From Muraenolepis orangiensis (taxonomy: Eukaryota; Chordata; Actinopteri; Gadiformes; Muraenolepididae): a stretch of 64,000 nucleotides of DNA. The DNA lies in assembly GCA_027704905.1 (NCBI GenBank), contig CM051020.1, forward strand, positions 1,305,419 to 1,369,418. Reading direction: 5' to 3'. Each line of letters starts with the position of its first letter. Within the stretch, counting starts at the first letter, position 1. Under the pieces are notes generated by a model. The model was not told the origin of the DNA and ran no database searches. It saw only the letters and a list, made by a program, of their open reading frames with translations. The position numbers and the translations under genes are program-made. This document shows positions 43,983 through 55,107 of this stretch, one piece after another.

Positions 43983-46175
43983 TTATTTCTTGAGCATGTC
44001 ACTGGTGTGGACAGCTACAACTGCTGCTGACAGCTCAAGCCTTGGTATGGTTGTGACCTTAGTAGGGGCAACTCTTGACTTTCCCATTACTAAGGAACAG
44101 TGGACTTCACTTGACGTACTCACTGCTCTGAGGTACGAGCACTCTCCATAGCCCGACACACTGGCATCGGAGAAATGGTGAAGTTCGTAATGTTGGACCT
44201 TGAAGCTTGATGGAACGTAGCATCTTGGAATCTTCACACCAGCCAGATTTTGTAGGTCTTGGAGCCAGCATTCCCACAGAGGTCGTAAGTCATCAGGTAA
44301 GGTGTCATCCCAACTGAGCTTGTCACGACACATCTGCTGCAGGATCTGCTTTCCCACCAGGATGAAGGGCACCACAAAACCCAGAGGATCGTATACCGAA
44401 GCGACCGTGGACAAGACTCCTCTTCGGGTAAGTGGATTCTCTTTGACGATCACCCTGAACTGGAACTCATCGGAAGACACGCACCACTGCACACCGAGTA
44501 CTCTTTCCATGTGCAGTTCACCCAGTGCCATGTCTTTGTCTCTGGGAGCTTCAGCACACTCTTCTTTTGGGATTGTGGCTAGGACTTCCTTGCTGTTCGA
44601 GATGAACTTATGCAGCCGGAGTTTGCCTGTGCTGCAAAGCTCTCTTGCTTCTTTCACCAGCTGGATTGCTTGGTCTTCAGATGCTACACTTGACAAACCG
44701 TCATCAACGTAGAAGTTCCTTTGGATAAACTTTATTGTGTCTTCACTAAAGTTTCCTCGTCCTTCGGCAGCGATGTGCTTCAGTCCATAGTTTGCACAGC
44801 CAGGTGACGAAGCTGCACCAGACAAGTGGACTTTCATCTGATAGATGGAAGGTTGGTCTTCAACATTTCCATTGTCCCACCAAAGAAATCGTAGGTAATC
44901 TTGGTCTTCTGCCTTGACATGGAACTGGTGGAACATGCATTCTATGTCACACATGATTGCCACAGGACCTCTTCGGAAGCGATACAGAACTCCCACTAAG
45001 GTGTTTGTCAACTCTGGACCCGTCAGGAGATAGTCGTTCAAGGATGTCCCTTGGTACTTGGCGGAGCAATCGAGGACAACACGTATCTTCCCAGGCTTTT
45101 GTGGATGATACACCCCATGATGTGGGATATACCAAGCTGGAGCTTTGTAGATGTCTTCCTCTGAGACCCTTTCTGCATCTCCGCGGGTTATGGTCTCATC
45201 CATGAAGGTCTTGTAGTCTTTGTGGTACTGATCGTTTCTTCTCAACTTCCTTTCTAGGCAATTGAGACGATGGATAGCACAGATCTTGTTATCAGGTAAG
45301 TTAGGCCTTTCCTTCTTGAATGGCAGCGGCATTTCATAATGACCGTCGCTCTTTAACTTGATGCCCTTCTCCATTTTCGACAGGAACCTTAGATCCTCTT
45401 GAGAGATGGGGCTGGCTTCTGACACTCTTTCAGCGAAGTCAGACTCCAGCATCTTTATGACATCTGCAGGTAACACAACTTCTTTGATCTGTGTTCTACA
45501 GACATAGTGCACTTCACTTGTGAGGTCTGAAGAGGAAGGTAGACCTGGCGTCACTTGCTTCACAATGACTTGGTGACTGATTCCGATTGTATCTCCATAG
45601 TTGAGACACGGGTTACCATATCCCACCACACTCCAGCCCAAGTCTGTTCTCTGAGCAAATGGCTGATGTTCCTCACCAGTCACCACTTGTCTTGGAACGA
45701 GGGCTTGAGCACAGTTGTAGCCAATTAACAGGCCGACATCACAGCTTTGCTTAGGAGCGATCTCATCTGCAATGTGTTCAAGATGAGGCCATGCCTTCGC
45801 TGTCTCTGGTGTGGGAATATGGTCTCTGTTTGCAGGGATAAACTCTCTTGAGTAAGTCACTGGCAGAGTGATTATCTTGTCTGAATTGAATCCTCTTACT
45901 TGTAGACCTGTCAGCTTCCAACAGGACACGACTGTGTTTCTTGAAGCCAGTGTGGTGAGCTTTAGCTGAACTGGTTCACCTTTTGTGTTGAGTGCCTTTG
46001 CTGTCTCTTCGAGGATAAAGGTTGTGTCACTTTGTGTATCGAGGAGTGTGTACACCAGAACCTCACGACTTGGCTCACCTGTAGATGACACCCACACTGG
46101 AACTATTGTGGATGTATGAGTGTCCCCATCATTCTGGATGACTCTAAATGCTGTCGCCTCACGTGATGGTATCAC
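43983..46175 (-). CDS. BEL/Pao 2 protease-RT-RNase H
   Basis: 730 codons. Protease motif LLDTQSD near residue 45. RT palm with CDIECMFHQ near 400 and FYVDDGLSS near 487, followed by the connection segment that element 1 has lost (LGVQWCVSSDEFQF) and VASVYDPLGF. RNase H starts at HHFSDASVSGYGECSY. A TAA at 43,983-43,985 directly after MLKK ends the frame, but the same frame continues beyond it (VFWTDSRVVLGYI), so this is a single nonsense change. Confidence 0.92.
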   Translation of the reverse strand: MIPSREATAFRVIQNDGDTHTSTIVPVWVSSTGEPSREVLVYTLLDTQSDTTFILEETAKALNTKGEPVQLKLTTLASRNTVVSCWKLTGLQVRGFNSDKIITLPVTYSREFIPANRDHIPTPETAKAWPHLEHIADEIAPKQSCDVGLLIGYNCAQALVPRQVVTGEEHQPFAQRTDLGWSVVGYGNPCLNYGDTIGISHQVIVKQVTPGLPSSSDLTSEVHYVCRTQIKEVVLPADVIKMLESDFAERVSEASPISQEDLRFLSKMEKGIKLKSDGHYEMPLPFKKERPNLPDNKICAIHRLNCLERKLRRNDQYHKDYKTFMDETITRGDAERVSEEDIYKAPAWYIPHHGVYHPQKPGKIRVVLDCSAKYQGTSLNDYLLTGPELTNTLVGVLYRFRRGPVAIMCDIECMFHQFHVKAEDQDYLRFLWWDNGNVEDQPSIYQMKVHLSGAASSPGCANYGLKHIAAEGRGNFSEDTIKFIQRNFYVDDGLSSVASEDQAIQLVKEARELCSTGKLRLHKFISNSKEVLATIPKEECAEAPRDKDMALGELHMERVLGVQWCVSSDEFQFRVIVKENPLTRRGVLSTVASVYDPLGFVVPFILVGKQILQQMCRDKLSWDDTLPDDLRPLWECWLQDLQNLAGVKIPRCYVPSSFKVQHYELHHFSDASVSGYGECSYLRAVSTSSEVHCSLVMGKSRVAPTKVTTIPRLELSAAVVAVHTSDMLKK

Positions 46176-46206
46176 GCCTCACGTGATGGTATCACGCCTC
46201 ACGTGA
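46153..46206. repeat. 20-bp triplication at the gag-protease junction
   Basis: 'cgcctcacgtgatggtatca' occurs in two full and one partial copy. Two extra units add 40 bp, which shifts the frame between gag and protease; without them the flanking frames would be continuous. Confidence 0.85.
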
Positions 46207-47202
46207 TGCCTGGTCTTGTGGCTGATTATTCTCTCTTTCTTTGTACTTATCACTGTTCCTTGCTCCATCAGGCCTTGTTGACATCCTTTCTTCCTTGGTG
46301 CGATCATCATGGAGGCAAGTTGGATGTCTTCTCTCACAGGTGTCACAGGTGTTTCTATCTCTACAGTCCTTGGAGCGATGGCCAGACTTCAGACAGCCGA
46401 AACACAAGTTCATCTCTCGGACAAACTTAATTTGTTCACTGATTGTCATCTGCATAACCTTGCGACACCTCTGCAGACTGTGTCCTGCCCTCTCACAGAA
46501 GACACAGCCTGTGGCGACGGCTTTCTCATCTGAGCTGGTTGCTAAGACCCTTGCTCCAGGATCTCTGCTCCTGGAACCCTTGTCCAGAATACTTTCCCCT
46601 GGCTTCAGAGCATGAAGAGAGGTTATTGGGTGGCAAGCGATTCTGGCTTCACGTGTGAGGAACTTGACAAACTGGCTGAAGCTCGGGAACATGCGAGTTT
46701 CATCCTCTGTGGCCATGACCTTCCTACTCCATCTTGAAGTCAGCCAGTCTGGAGGTTTGGAGAGTATTTTCTGGTTCTCGTTGCAATCATTAAGTATTTC
46801 AAGACCTCTGACCTGAGACATGGCAGCCTCACAGCTGCACAGGAAGTCGACGAGTTCTTGAAGTTCCACACTGCCTTTGGAGCTTATCTTGGGCCACGCC
46901 TCAATCTTATCTCTGAAGGCCTTGGCAATGAGGAATGGATTGCCATATCGCTCATCTAAGATGTGCCATGCTGCATAATAAGCTGACTCTGTGCCTAGTA
47001 AGAAGTAGCTCTCTATGGCCTTCTTGGCAGATCCACCCACGTACTTGCGTAGATAATATATCTTCTCTTCGGCTGGTATGTTCTTCCTGCCAACAAGCGT
47101 CTGAAAGGACACCTTCCAGTCGTTGTATCGGAGTGGGTCGCCATTGAACACTGTAGGTTCAGGTATAGGAATGCGACTTGCACTGATGGCTTCTGCGAAC
47201 AA
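46192..47202 (-). CDS. BEL/Pao 2 gag C-terminal part
   Basis: 336 codons. Contains the gag-like core IPEPTVFNGDPLRYNDW, YLRKYVGGSAK and AWHILDERYGN, then two zinc knuckles (CVFCERAGHSLQRC and CFGCLKSGHRSKDC) and a third Cys-rich stretch (CDTCERRHPTCLH). This would package RNA. Upstream in the same frame a TGA (in CpG context, CGA to TGA) near 47,256 and a frameshift separate it from the coiled-coil part. Confidence 0.9.
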   Translation of the reverse strand: MFAEAISASRIPIPEPTVFNGDPLRYNDWKVSFQTLVGRKNIPAEEKIYYLRKYVGGSAKKAIESYFLLGTESAYYAAWHILDERYGNPFLIAKAFRDKIEAWPKISSKGSVELQELVDFLCSCEAAMSQVRGLEILNDCNENQKILSKPPDWLTSRWSRKVMATEDETRMFPSFSQFVKFLTREARIACHPITSLHALKPGESILDKGSRSRDPGARVLATSSDEKAVATGCVFCERAGHSLQRCRKVMQMTISEQIKFVREMNLCFGCLKSGHRSKDCRDRNTCDTCERRHPTCLHDDRTKEERMSTRPDGARNSDKYKERENNQPQDQASREA

Positions 47203-47335
47203 TCTGACAAGAGCTGCTGTGCTGTCTTCAGATCTGTCTTCTTGCCTTGTTTGTGATACAGCTCATGGTGGAGAACGGTGCTGTTCTTGTCTTGGATGTG
47301 TTACAGCTCGTGGTGGAGAACGGTGCTGCAATAGG

Positions 47336-48391
47336 CTAGTTTGAGGCTTGATTTCCACTCTTCACAGAGACACGTCGATGGAGAAGCTCATTTACTTCTT
47401 CATCTGAGCAGTCACTTCGTTTAGCTGCTTGAGCTGAACATTCGCTCTGCTCATATACTTGCTGTCGTGCCTTGGCAGCCTTTAGCTTCTTAATAGTTTC
47501 CAATCGATTTAGTTCTCTGCGTTTGGCTTCTAGCACTCTTTGTCTTTCTGCAGTTTCAGCCTCCATCTTGGCTTTTAACTGGGCGGCTTCAGCCTCCATC
47601 TTGGCTTTTAACTGGGCGGCTTCAGCCTCCATCTTGGCTTTTAACTGGGCGGCTTCAGCCTCCTGTCTCGCTTTAAACTGTGCGGCTTCAGCTTCAAGTC
47701 TCTGAAGTTCTTCAATATGACGCTCTTGCTCTAGCAGGACTTCTAAGGTGGCTTGGTTAGCAGCTGCAGTTTTTCTGCTTACAGAGGAGAATTTAGTGTG
47801 AGAGCTGGTGCCTGTCTTGACTGAGGCTACAGACACTATCTCTTCCATGAATTGTTCTTCATGCATTTGACCTTTAGCCTTTCCTGTGTCTAGAAGGTCC
47901 ATTGCATTATTAAAAATCTTCTTTGTTACTGATTCACAGATGTCGACTCTGCGACGTGTGTTATGGTCAGGCACTTCAATGCGCTTCCAATCGTCATAAA
48001 CCTCATTCAGACTCCTAGAGGCACTGCATATTTTAGTGACGTGTCCATCCAGCAGGTCGTCTGAGCTCGGTGCACACAGCGCTTGGTTAGCTTCTTTAGC
48101 AACATTTTTCCACTTCTCATAGACCACACTGAAACGATGTGCAACTTTTCTTATTTGCTCATCATGCAGTTCGTGACCCTTTTCCGTCAACATGCGGACT
48201 CTTTGGCCTCTTCGTGGCTCTTCTGAGGAAGCGGGGTTGCTAACTATTGTGCCTTCTTCCCTTTGTGGTTGCACGGTTGTGCTGTGCTGCAGCAACTCTT
48301 CATTTGCACCCTCTTTGTCAGGTGCTTGTGCCTGCATGTCTGTGCAATGTACATCCACAACAACCACACGCTGGCTGCCACTCTCAGACAT
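47336..48391 (-). CDS. BEL/Pao 2 gag N-terminal coiled-coil part
   Basis: 351 codons from ATG at 48,391. The second half (47,700-47,430) is a long coiled coil built partly from three tandem copies of the 11-residue AEAAQLKAKME block (33-bp DNA repeats), followed by AKRRELNRLE. The same kind of coiled coil stands in the gag of element 1. The end runs into a stop at 47,336 after a frame change. Confidence 0.88.
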   Translation of the reverse strand: MSESGSQRVVVVDVHCTDMQAQAPDKEGANEELLQHSTTVQPQREEGTIVSNPASSEEPRRGQRVRMLTEKGHELHDEQIRKVAHRFSVVYEKWKNVAKEANQALCAPSSDDLLDGHVTKICSASRSLNEVYDDWKRIEVPDHNTRRRVDICESVTKKIFNNAMDLLDTGKAKGQMHEEQFMEEIVSVASVKTGTSSHTKFSSVSRKTAAANQATLEVLLEQERHIEELQRLEAEAAQFKARQEAEAAQLKAKMEAEAAQLKAKMEAEAAQLKAKMEAETAERQRVLEAKRRELNRLETIKKLKAAKARQQVYEQSECSAQAAKRSDCSDEEVNELLHRRVSVKSGNQASN

Positions 48392-48458
48392 CTTTACTTG
48401 GTTTAATGTTGTTACTCACTGCTCTCTGATGCTGTCTTATTGAGCATTAAGTTCTCAC

Positions 48459-49051
48459 TGTAATTCCCTCTCATGCAATGATGACAGCAATGCGTTCTTT
48501 ATGATACTGGTAGGATTTATTCAAATCCAGACCGTGAGAACTGTGAAACACACACATGAAATACAATAAATCACAGATCAAACAATAACAACATACATCC
48601 ATATTATTTCTACTTCGTCTCTTAGTGTCACATGTCTTTACAATATTGTTAACCAAAATGAACTTAACCTACAAAACACATTAAGTCCTTCTGCAATAAT
48701 AATAATAATAATAAACTCACTTAGCAAACATTTCGTTAGCACTTTAGCTACCTGACTTGGGCCTACACACAGCTAACAACCACAACACCAAACGTACCTT
48801 ATTGGCTGCATGCAATAAGAGAGGAAATTATGGGGACTTTACTGACTGAACTGACTGACTGAACTGACTGACTGAACTGACTGACTGAACTATCTCTTAA
48901 ATATGGAGATTTTGACACGCGTGCGTCGGCATAAAACGTCCCCGGACACTGTGCGCTTCAACCATTAGTTCCGCCCTTAATCTACAGCATTTAGGTAGGA
49001 ACCAAAAACTGGTAGGAACCAAAACTTAAACTGAACACAGAGGCAGTTACA
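48459..49051 (-). repeat. 5' LTR of BEL element 2
   Basis: About 593 bp; the LTR pair differ by several substitutions and by 'ctgactgactgaa' copy number, so this insertion is older than element 1. Confidence 0.92.
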
Positions 49052-49056
49052 TCCAG

Positions 49057-49317
49057 AGAAAGTGCCCTTTTTATGGGATGCTTTTTAAAAACATTTTTTT
49101 AATTTTTTAAAATAAATTAATATATATCTACTCCTGTTTGCGCACAGTTTCCCTTTTCAAAAAATGTATTGAGTGAATCATATAAAATATCAGGTCGGGA
49201 GATTAGACTGTCAAGTTCCGAGGCTCTCTCTACCCTCCCCCCCTCCCCCCCTCTCTCTACCCTCCCTCCCTCCCTCCCTCCCTTCCTCCCCGTGTGCTGC
49301 ACAGCGATGCGGACAGT
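49057..49317. other. Spacer with CCCT-rich stretch
   Basis: A/T-rich run followed by a pyrimidine (CCCTCC)n stretch at 49,230-49,290. No gene. Confidence 0.5.
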
Positions 49318-50395
49318 CCTGGGCAGTCCCTTCAGACAGGTAGCAGCACCTCCCACCTTACAGTCCCTTCAGACAGGTAGCAGCACCTCCACCTTACAGT
49401 CCCTTCAGACAGGTAGCAGCACCTCCACCTTACAGTCCCTTCAGACAGGTAGCAGCACCTCCACCTTACAGTCCCTTCAGACAGGTAGCAGCACCTCCCA
49501 CCTTACAGTCCCTTCAGACAGGTAGCAGCACCTCCCACCTTACAGTCCCTTCAGACAGGTAGCAGCACCTCCCACCTTACAGTCCCTTCAGACAGGTAGC
49601 AGCACCTCCACCTTACAGTCCCTTCAGACAGGTAGCAGCACCTCCACCTTACAGTCCTTTCAGACAGGTAGCAGCACCTCCACCTTACAGTCCCTTCAGA
49701 CAGGTAGCAGCACCTCCCACCTTACAGTCCCTTCAGACAGGTAGCAGCACCTCCCACCTTACAGTCCCTTCAGACAGGTAGCAGCACCTCCCACCTTACA
49801 GTCCCTTCAGACAGGTAGCAGCACCTCCCACCTTACGGTCCCTTCAGACAGGTAGCAGCACCTCCCACCTTACAGTCCCTTCAGACAGGTAGCAGCACCT
49901 CCCACCTTACAGTCCCTTCAGACAGGTAGCAGCACCTCCCACCTTACAGTCCCTTCAGACAAGTAGCAGCACCTCCCACCTTACAGTCCCTTCAGACAGG
50001 TAGCAGCACCTCCCACCTTACAGTCCCTTCAGACAGGTAGCAGCACCTCCCACCTTACAGTCCCTTCAGACAGGTAGCAGCACCTCCACCTTACAGTCCC
50101 TTCAGACAGGTAGCAGCACCTCCACCTTACAGTCCCTTCAGAGAGGTAGCAGCACCTCCACCTTACAGTCCCTTCAAACAGGTAGCAGCCCCTCCCACCT
50201 TACGGTCCCTTCAGACAGGTAGCAGCACCTCCCACCTTACGGTCCCTTCAGACAGGTAGCAGCACCTCCCACCTTACAGTCCCTTCAGACAGGTAGCAGC
50301 ACCTCCCACCTTACAGTCCCTTCAGACAGGTAGCAGCACCTCCCACCTTACAGTCCCTTCAGACAGGTAGCAGCACCTCCCACCTTACAGTCCCA
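49318..50395. repeat. 36/37-bp minisatellite, about 29 units
   Basis: Units with 'agtcccttcagacaggtagc' and 'agcacctcccacctta'. Two lengths alternate in blocks (CCTCCCACC, 37 bp; CCTCCACC, 36 bp), recording block-wise expansion. Sporadic variants: ACGGTC, AAGTAG, GAGAGG, CAAACAGG. Confidence 0.96.
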
Positions 50396-50654
50396 TGTGA
50401 TGCTGGCTTTTTCTTGGCTTGTTGTTTGAACATTTCGTTTATGCATGTAAAATTGTTCACCTTATTTCACCTTAATTCCATAATTCCATAAATTAAACTA
50501 ACTACACAAATATACAAATAGCAGACAGAAAATACAATAGTCATACACAATACACAAAACAGAATTCTACAAAATAATGAATAAATAATAAATACTACTT
50601 ACTACTCAAGAGTAGTAAGATATGAAAGATAGGTTAAGTAAGACAGAAGAAACA

Positions 50655-51355
50655 TACTGTATATATATACAGTATATACAGTATATACAGTATATATATA
50701 CTGTATATACAGTATATATATACAGTATATACAGTATATACATTATATACAGTATATACAGTATATACTGTATATATATATATACAGTATATACATTATA
50801 TACAGTATATACAGTATATATATACTGTATATACTGTATATACTGTATATACTGTATATATATATATACAGTATATACAGTATATACAGTATATACAGTA
50901 TATATATACTGTATATACTGTATATATATAGTATATATATACAGTATATACTGTATATACTGTATATATATACAGTATATACAGTATATACAGTATATAC
51001 AGTATATATATATACAGTATATACAGTATATACAGTATATATATACTGTATATACTGTATATACTGTATATACTGTATATACTGTATATATATACAGTAT
51101 ATACTGTATATATATACAGTATATACAGTATATACTGTATATATATACTGTATATACTGTATATACTGTATATATATACTGTATATACTGTATATACTGT
51201 ATATATATAGTATGTATATACAGTATATACAGTATATATTATATACTGTATATACTGTATATATATACAGTATATACAGTATATACGTACTGTATATACA
51301 GTATATACTGTATATACTGTATGTATATACTGTATATACTGTATATATATACCGA
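50655..51355. repeat. TATATACAG/CTGTATATA self-complementary array 1
   Basis: About 700 bp of 9-bp units 'tatatacag' in runs that switch many times to the reverse complement 'ctgtatata'. Neighbouring runs are therefore inverted repeats able to form hairpins. YIQYIQ and VYTVYT frames are by-products. Confidence 0.96.
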
Positions 51356-51662
51356 ATATACCCAAACAAATGTGCACTAATATACAATAGGGTCAGCATC
51401 ACAGCTCCTCTCAAAATGGGAAAAACCGTTTAGTTTCAAATGAGTCATGGTTTCAATTCCACAATTCATGTTGCTTATTCATGTGCTTATTTGCACACAA
51501 ATTTAGTGTAACGGACTGATAGAAAGACGGTTAAATTTAGAGTTGGCACCGAATTAAGGAAATGGGGCAAGAGAGCAAAAAGTTCCCCTCCCCATTGTGT
51601 GAGAACCTTTCTCTCTCAACACAATCAACACAAGGTTTGAATCAGACTCTTAAAGACTGTAG

Positions 51663-51723
<61 letters not shown>

Positions 51724-51725
51724 TA
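51663..51725. repeat. (TG)n microsatellite in tandem unit 1
   Basis: TG tract; (CA)n follows at 51,905-51,983. Confidence 0.95.
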
Positions 51726-51910
51726 TTGTCCAGTATACATAATGTTGATTGAAATCCTTACGTGGACATAGGTAATACAGTTAAAGTTAGGACATAGAAA
51801 TACTGTAGGGTTATAACATAGAGTAAGGAATAGGACATATGAAATACAGTTTAGGTTACGACATACAGTTAGGGTTATGACATGAGGGTAAGGGAAATAA
51901 CTGAGACACA

Positions 51911-51990
<80 letters not shown>

Positions 51991-52435
51991 AGACATGTTT
52001 CCTTACAGAGTTAACATATAGCACATATAGCACCTTTAATGGACATACAATTAACAATAACAGTTAAAGGAAAAAAATGTGTGAACATACAAATATTGGA
52101 AGAGAAACATGCAGTAGTCCAGACAATTCAAGCTATCACCAGCAGAGGTCAGTGTCAAGTCAAGTCAAGTCAAGTTTATTGTCACATTTTCTTGGCTTGT
52201 TGTTTGAACATTTCGTTTATGCATGTAAAATTGTTCACCTTATTTCACCTTAATTCCATAATTCCATAAATTAAACTAACTACACAAATATACAAATAGC
52301 AGACAGAAAATACAATAGTCATACACAATACACAAAACAGAATTCTACAAAATAATGAATAAATAATAAATACTACTTACTACTCAAGAGTAGTAAGATA
52401 TGAAAGATAGGTTAAGTAAGACAGAAGAAACATAC

Positions 52436-53065
52436 TGTATATATATACAGTATATACAGTATATACAGTATATACAGTATATATATACAGTATATACAGT
52501 ATATATATACATTATATACAGTATATACTGTATATACTGTATATATATACAGTATATACATTATATACAGTATATACAGTATATATATACTGTATATACT
52601 GTATATACTGTATATACTGTATATACTGTATATACAGTATATACAGTATATACAGTATATATATACTGTATATACTGTATATACTGTATATACTGTATAT
52701 ATATACAGTATATACCGTATATACAGTATATACAGTATATATATACTGTATATACTGTATATATATAGTATATATATACAGTATATACTGTATATACTGT
52801 ATATATATACAGTATATACAGTATATACAGTATATACAGTATATACAGTATATATATACTGTATATACTGTATATACTGTATATATATACTGTATATACT
52901 GTATATACTGTATATATATAGTATGTATATACAGTATATACAGTATATATTATATACTGTATATACTGTATATATATACAGTATATACAGTATATACGTA
53001 CTGTATATACAGTATATACTGTATATACTGTATGTATATACTGTATATACGGTATATATATACCG
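52436..53065. repeat. TATATACAG/CTGTATATA self-complementary array 2
   Basis: Same composition as array 1, about 630 bp, with a different order of orientation blocks in its left half but the same order in its right part (after about 52,750). Confidence 0.96.
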
Positions 53066-53373
53066 AATATACCCAAACAAATGTGCACTAATATACAATA
53101 GGGTCAGCATCACAGCTCCTCTCAAAATGGGAAAAACCGTTTAGTTTCAAATGAGTCATGGTTTCAATTCCACAATTCATGTTGCTTATTCATGTGCTTA
53201 TTTGCACACAAATTTAGTGTAACGGACTGATAGAAAGACGGTTAAATTTAGAGTTGGCACCGAATTAAGGAAATGGGGCAAGAGAGCAAAAAGTTCCCCT
53301 CCCCATTGTGTGAGAACCTTTCTCTCTCAACACAATCAACACAAGGTTTGAATCAGACTCTTAAAGACTGTAG

Positions 53374-53745
<372 letters not shown>

Positions 53746-54584
53746 AGACATGTTTCCTTACAGAGTTAACATATAGCACATATAGCACCTTTAATGGACA
53801 TACAATTAACAATAACAGTTAAAGGAAAAAAATGTGTGAACATACAAATATTGGAAGAGAAACATGCAGTAGTCCAGACAATTCAAGCTATCACCAGCAG
53901 AGGTCAGTGTCAAGTCAAGTCAAGTCAAGTTTATTGTCACATCAAAGTTATACTTATACTTAGTATAAGCAATGGGTGAAAATCTTATGTGCAAAACCTG
54001 ACGACAGACCGCAGTTATAAAAATAAAAATAATAGAATAAAAAAACAACTGTACACCTGTATAAAGTTAAATACATAAATAATAATTATAAATTTATTTA
54101 TAATAATAATTTTGCACTGTAAATTCAATTTCACTTTTCACTTTTCACATGTCACTTTTTCAGTATTCATCTTAGTTATTTATTAGTATTTTATTACTGC
54201 CAATTTGCAGAATACGTATTGTTGTATATTGTATATACCTGCGTATTACTGTAATAATACTGTAAATTGTGCAATTCATCTGTCAATACATTTAGATTTC
54301 ATTTAGATTTCATTTAGTTATATTTTGTTTATACTAGTTTAGCTTAGTTTAGTTTGTTGTTATTTAGTTTTTAGGTATTAGTTTATTTTGTGTGCATTTA
54401 TTCCCCCTGTGTCAACTGTTGCGCCTTCATTTCCCTCGGGATCAATAAAGTTATCTTGAATCTTGAATCTTGAATAAAAGTATAAAGTGCATATATGAAA
54501 TGCAAAATATTAGCTCAGAAAAGAGCTATATATATATATATATATATATATAAATCAATGTAATAAAATATACATTGTTATATG

Positions 54585-55055
54585 CTATACGCCCTTGTTC
54601 AGCAGCCTGATGGCCTGACTGTGGAAGCTATCTCTGAGTCTATTTGATACCACGTGATACTGAGGTATCGCCTGCCTGACGGTAACAGAGTACAGTTCGT
54701 GGCTGTAGGGCAATGTCTTTATGATGCGTTTGGCCTTGGCCACGCACCGCTGGTTGTATATATCCAGGAGGGAGGGGAGCTCACCTCTAACGATATACTG
54801 GGCCGTCCGCACCACCCTTTGAAGCGCTCTGCGCTCGAGTGCAGTGCAGTTCCCGTACCAGGCGGTGATACACCCTGTAAGAACACTCTCCATGGTGCCG
54901 TTATAGAATGTTCTCAGGATACGCCTGAGGAAATACAGGCGTTGTTGGGCCCTTTTCACCACGTGTGTGGTGTGCGTGGACCATGTGAGGTCCTCGGAGA
55001 TGTGTGCGCCGAGGAACTTGAAGCTGCCGACAGGAGGTCCAGTATCCAGCTGCAC
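54585..55055 (-). CDS. Rex1-like RT C-terminal part
   Basis: 156 codons: GSFKFLGAHISEDLTWSTHT, VVKRAQQRLYFLRRI, YNGTMESVLTGCITAWYGNC, ALERRALQRVVRTAQYI and DSFHSQAIRLLN. This is the thumb and tail region. It is cut off from the RT palm by the deletion at about 55,035-55,060. Confidence 0.82.
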   Translation of the reverse strand: MQLDTGPPVGSFKFLGAHISEDLTWSTHTTHVVKRAQQRLYFLRRILRTFYNGTMESVLTGCITAWYGNCTALERRALQRVVRTAQYIVRGELPSLLDIYNQRCVAKAKRIIKTLPYSHELYSVTVRQAIPQYHVVSNRLRDSFHSQAIRLLNKGV

Positions 55056-55107
55056 GTGGATCGGGGCACGCCTAGACCTCTAAGCTTGGTGTTGAGCTTG
55101 GCAGGAA

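Larger units (their letters stand above)
41392..49051 (-). mobile_element. BEL/Pao LTR retrotransposon 2 (minus strand)
   Basis: Bounded by LTRs that begin TGTAATTCCC and end GTTACA on the plus strand, and by the direct repeat TCCAG (41,387-41,391 and 49,052-49,056). Gag, protease, RT, RNase H, integrase and C-terminal domain lie in order on the minus strand. All integrase catalytic residues are present, but the reading frame is broken by a gag frameshift and stop, a 20-bp triplication at the gag-protease junction, one stop in RNase H and one frameshift in the C-terminal part. It differs from element 1 in LTR and protein sequence, so it is a separate family. It lies immediately upstream of the TLR gene. 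Confidence 0.93.

Noticed and set aside
49318..50395. CRISPR-like 37-bp repeat
   Set aside because: Head-to-tail array without spacers.
50622..53144. Long Tyr/Ile/Val-rich frames (YIQYI, VYTVY)
   Set aside because: Produced by the TATATACAG array in all frames.
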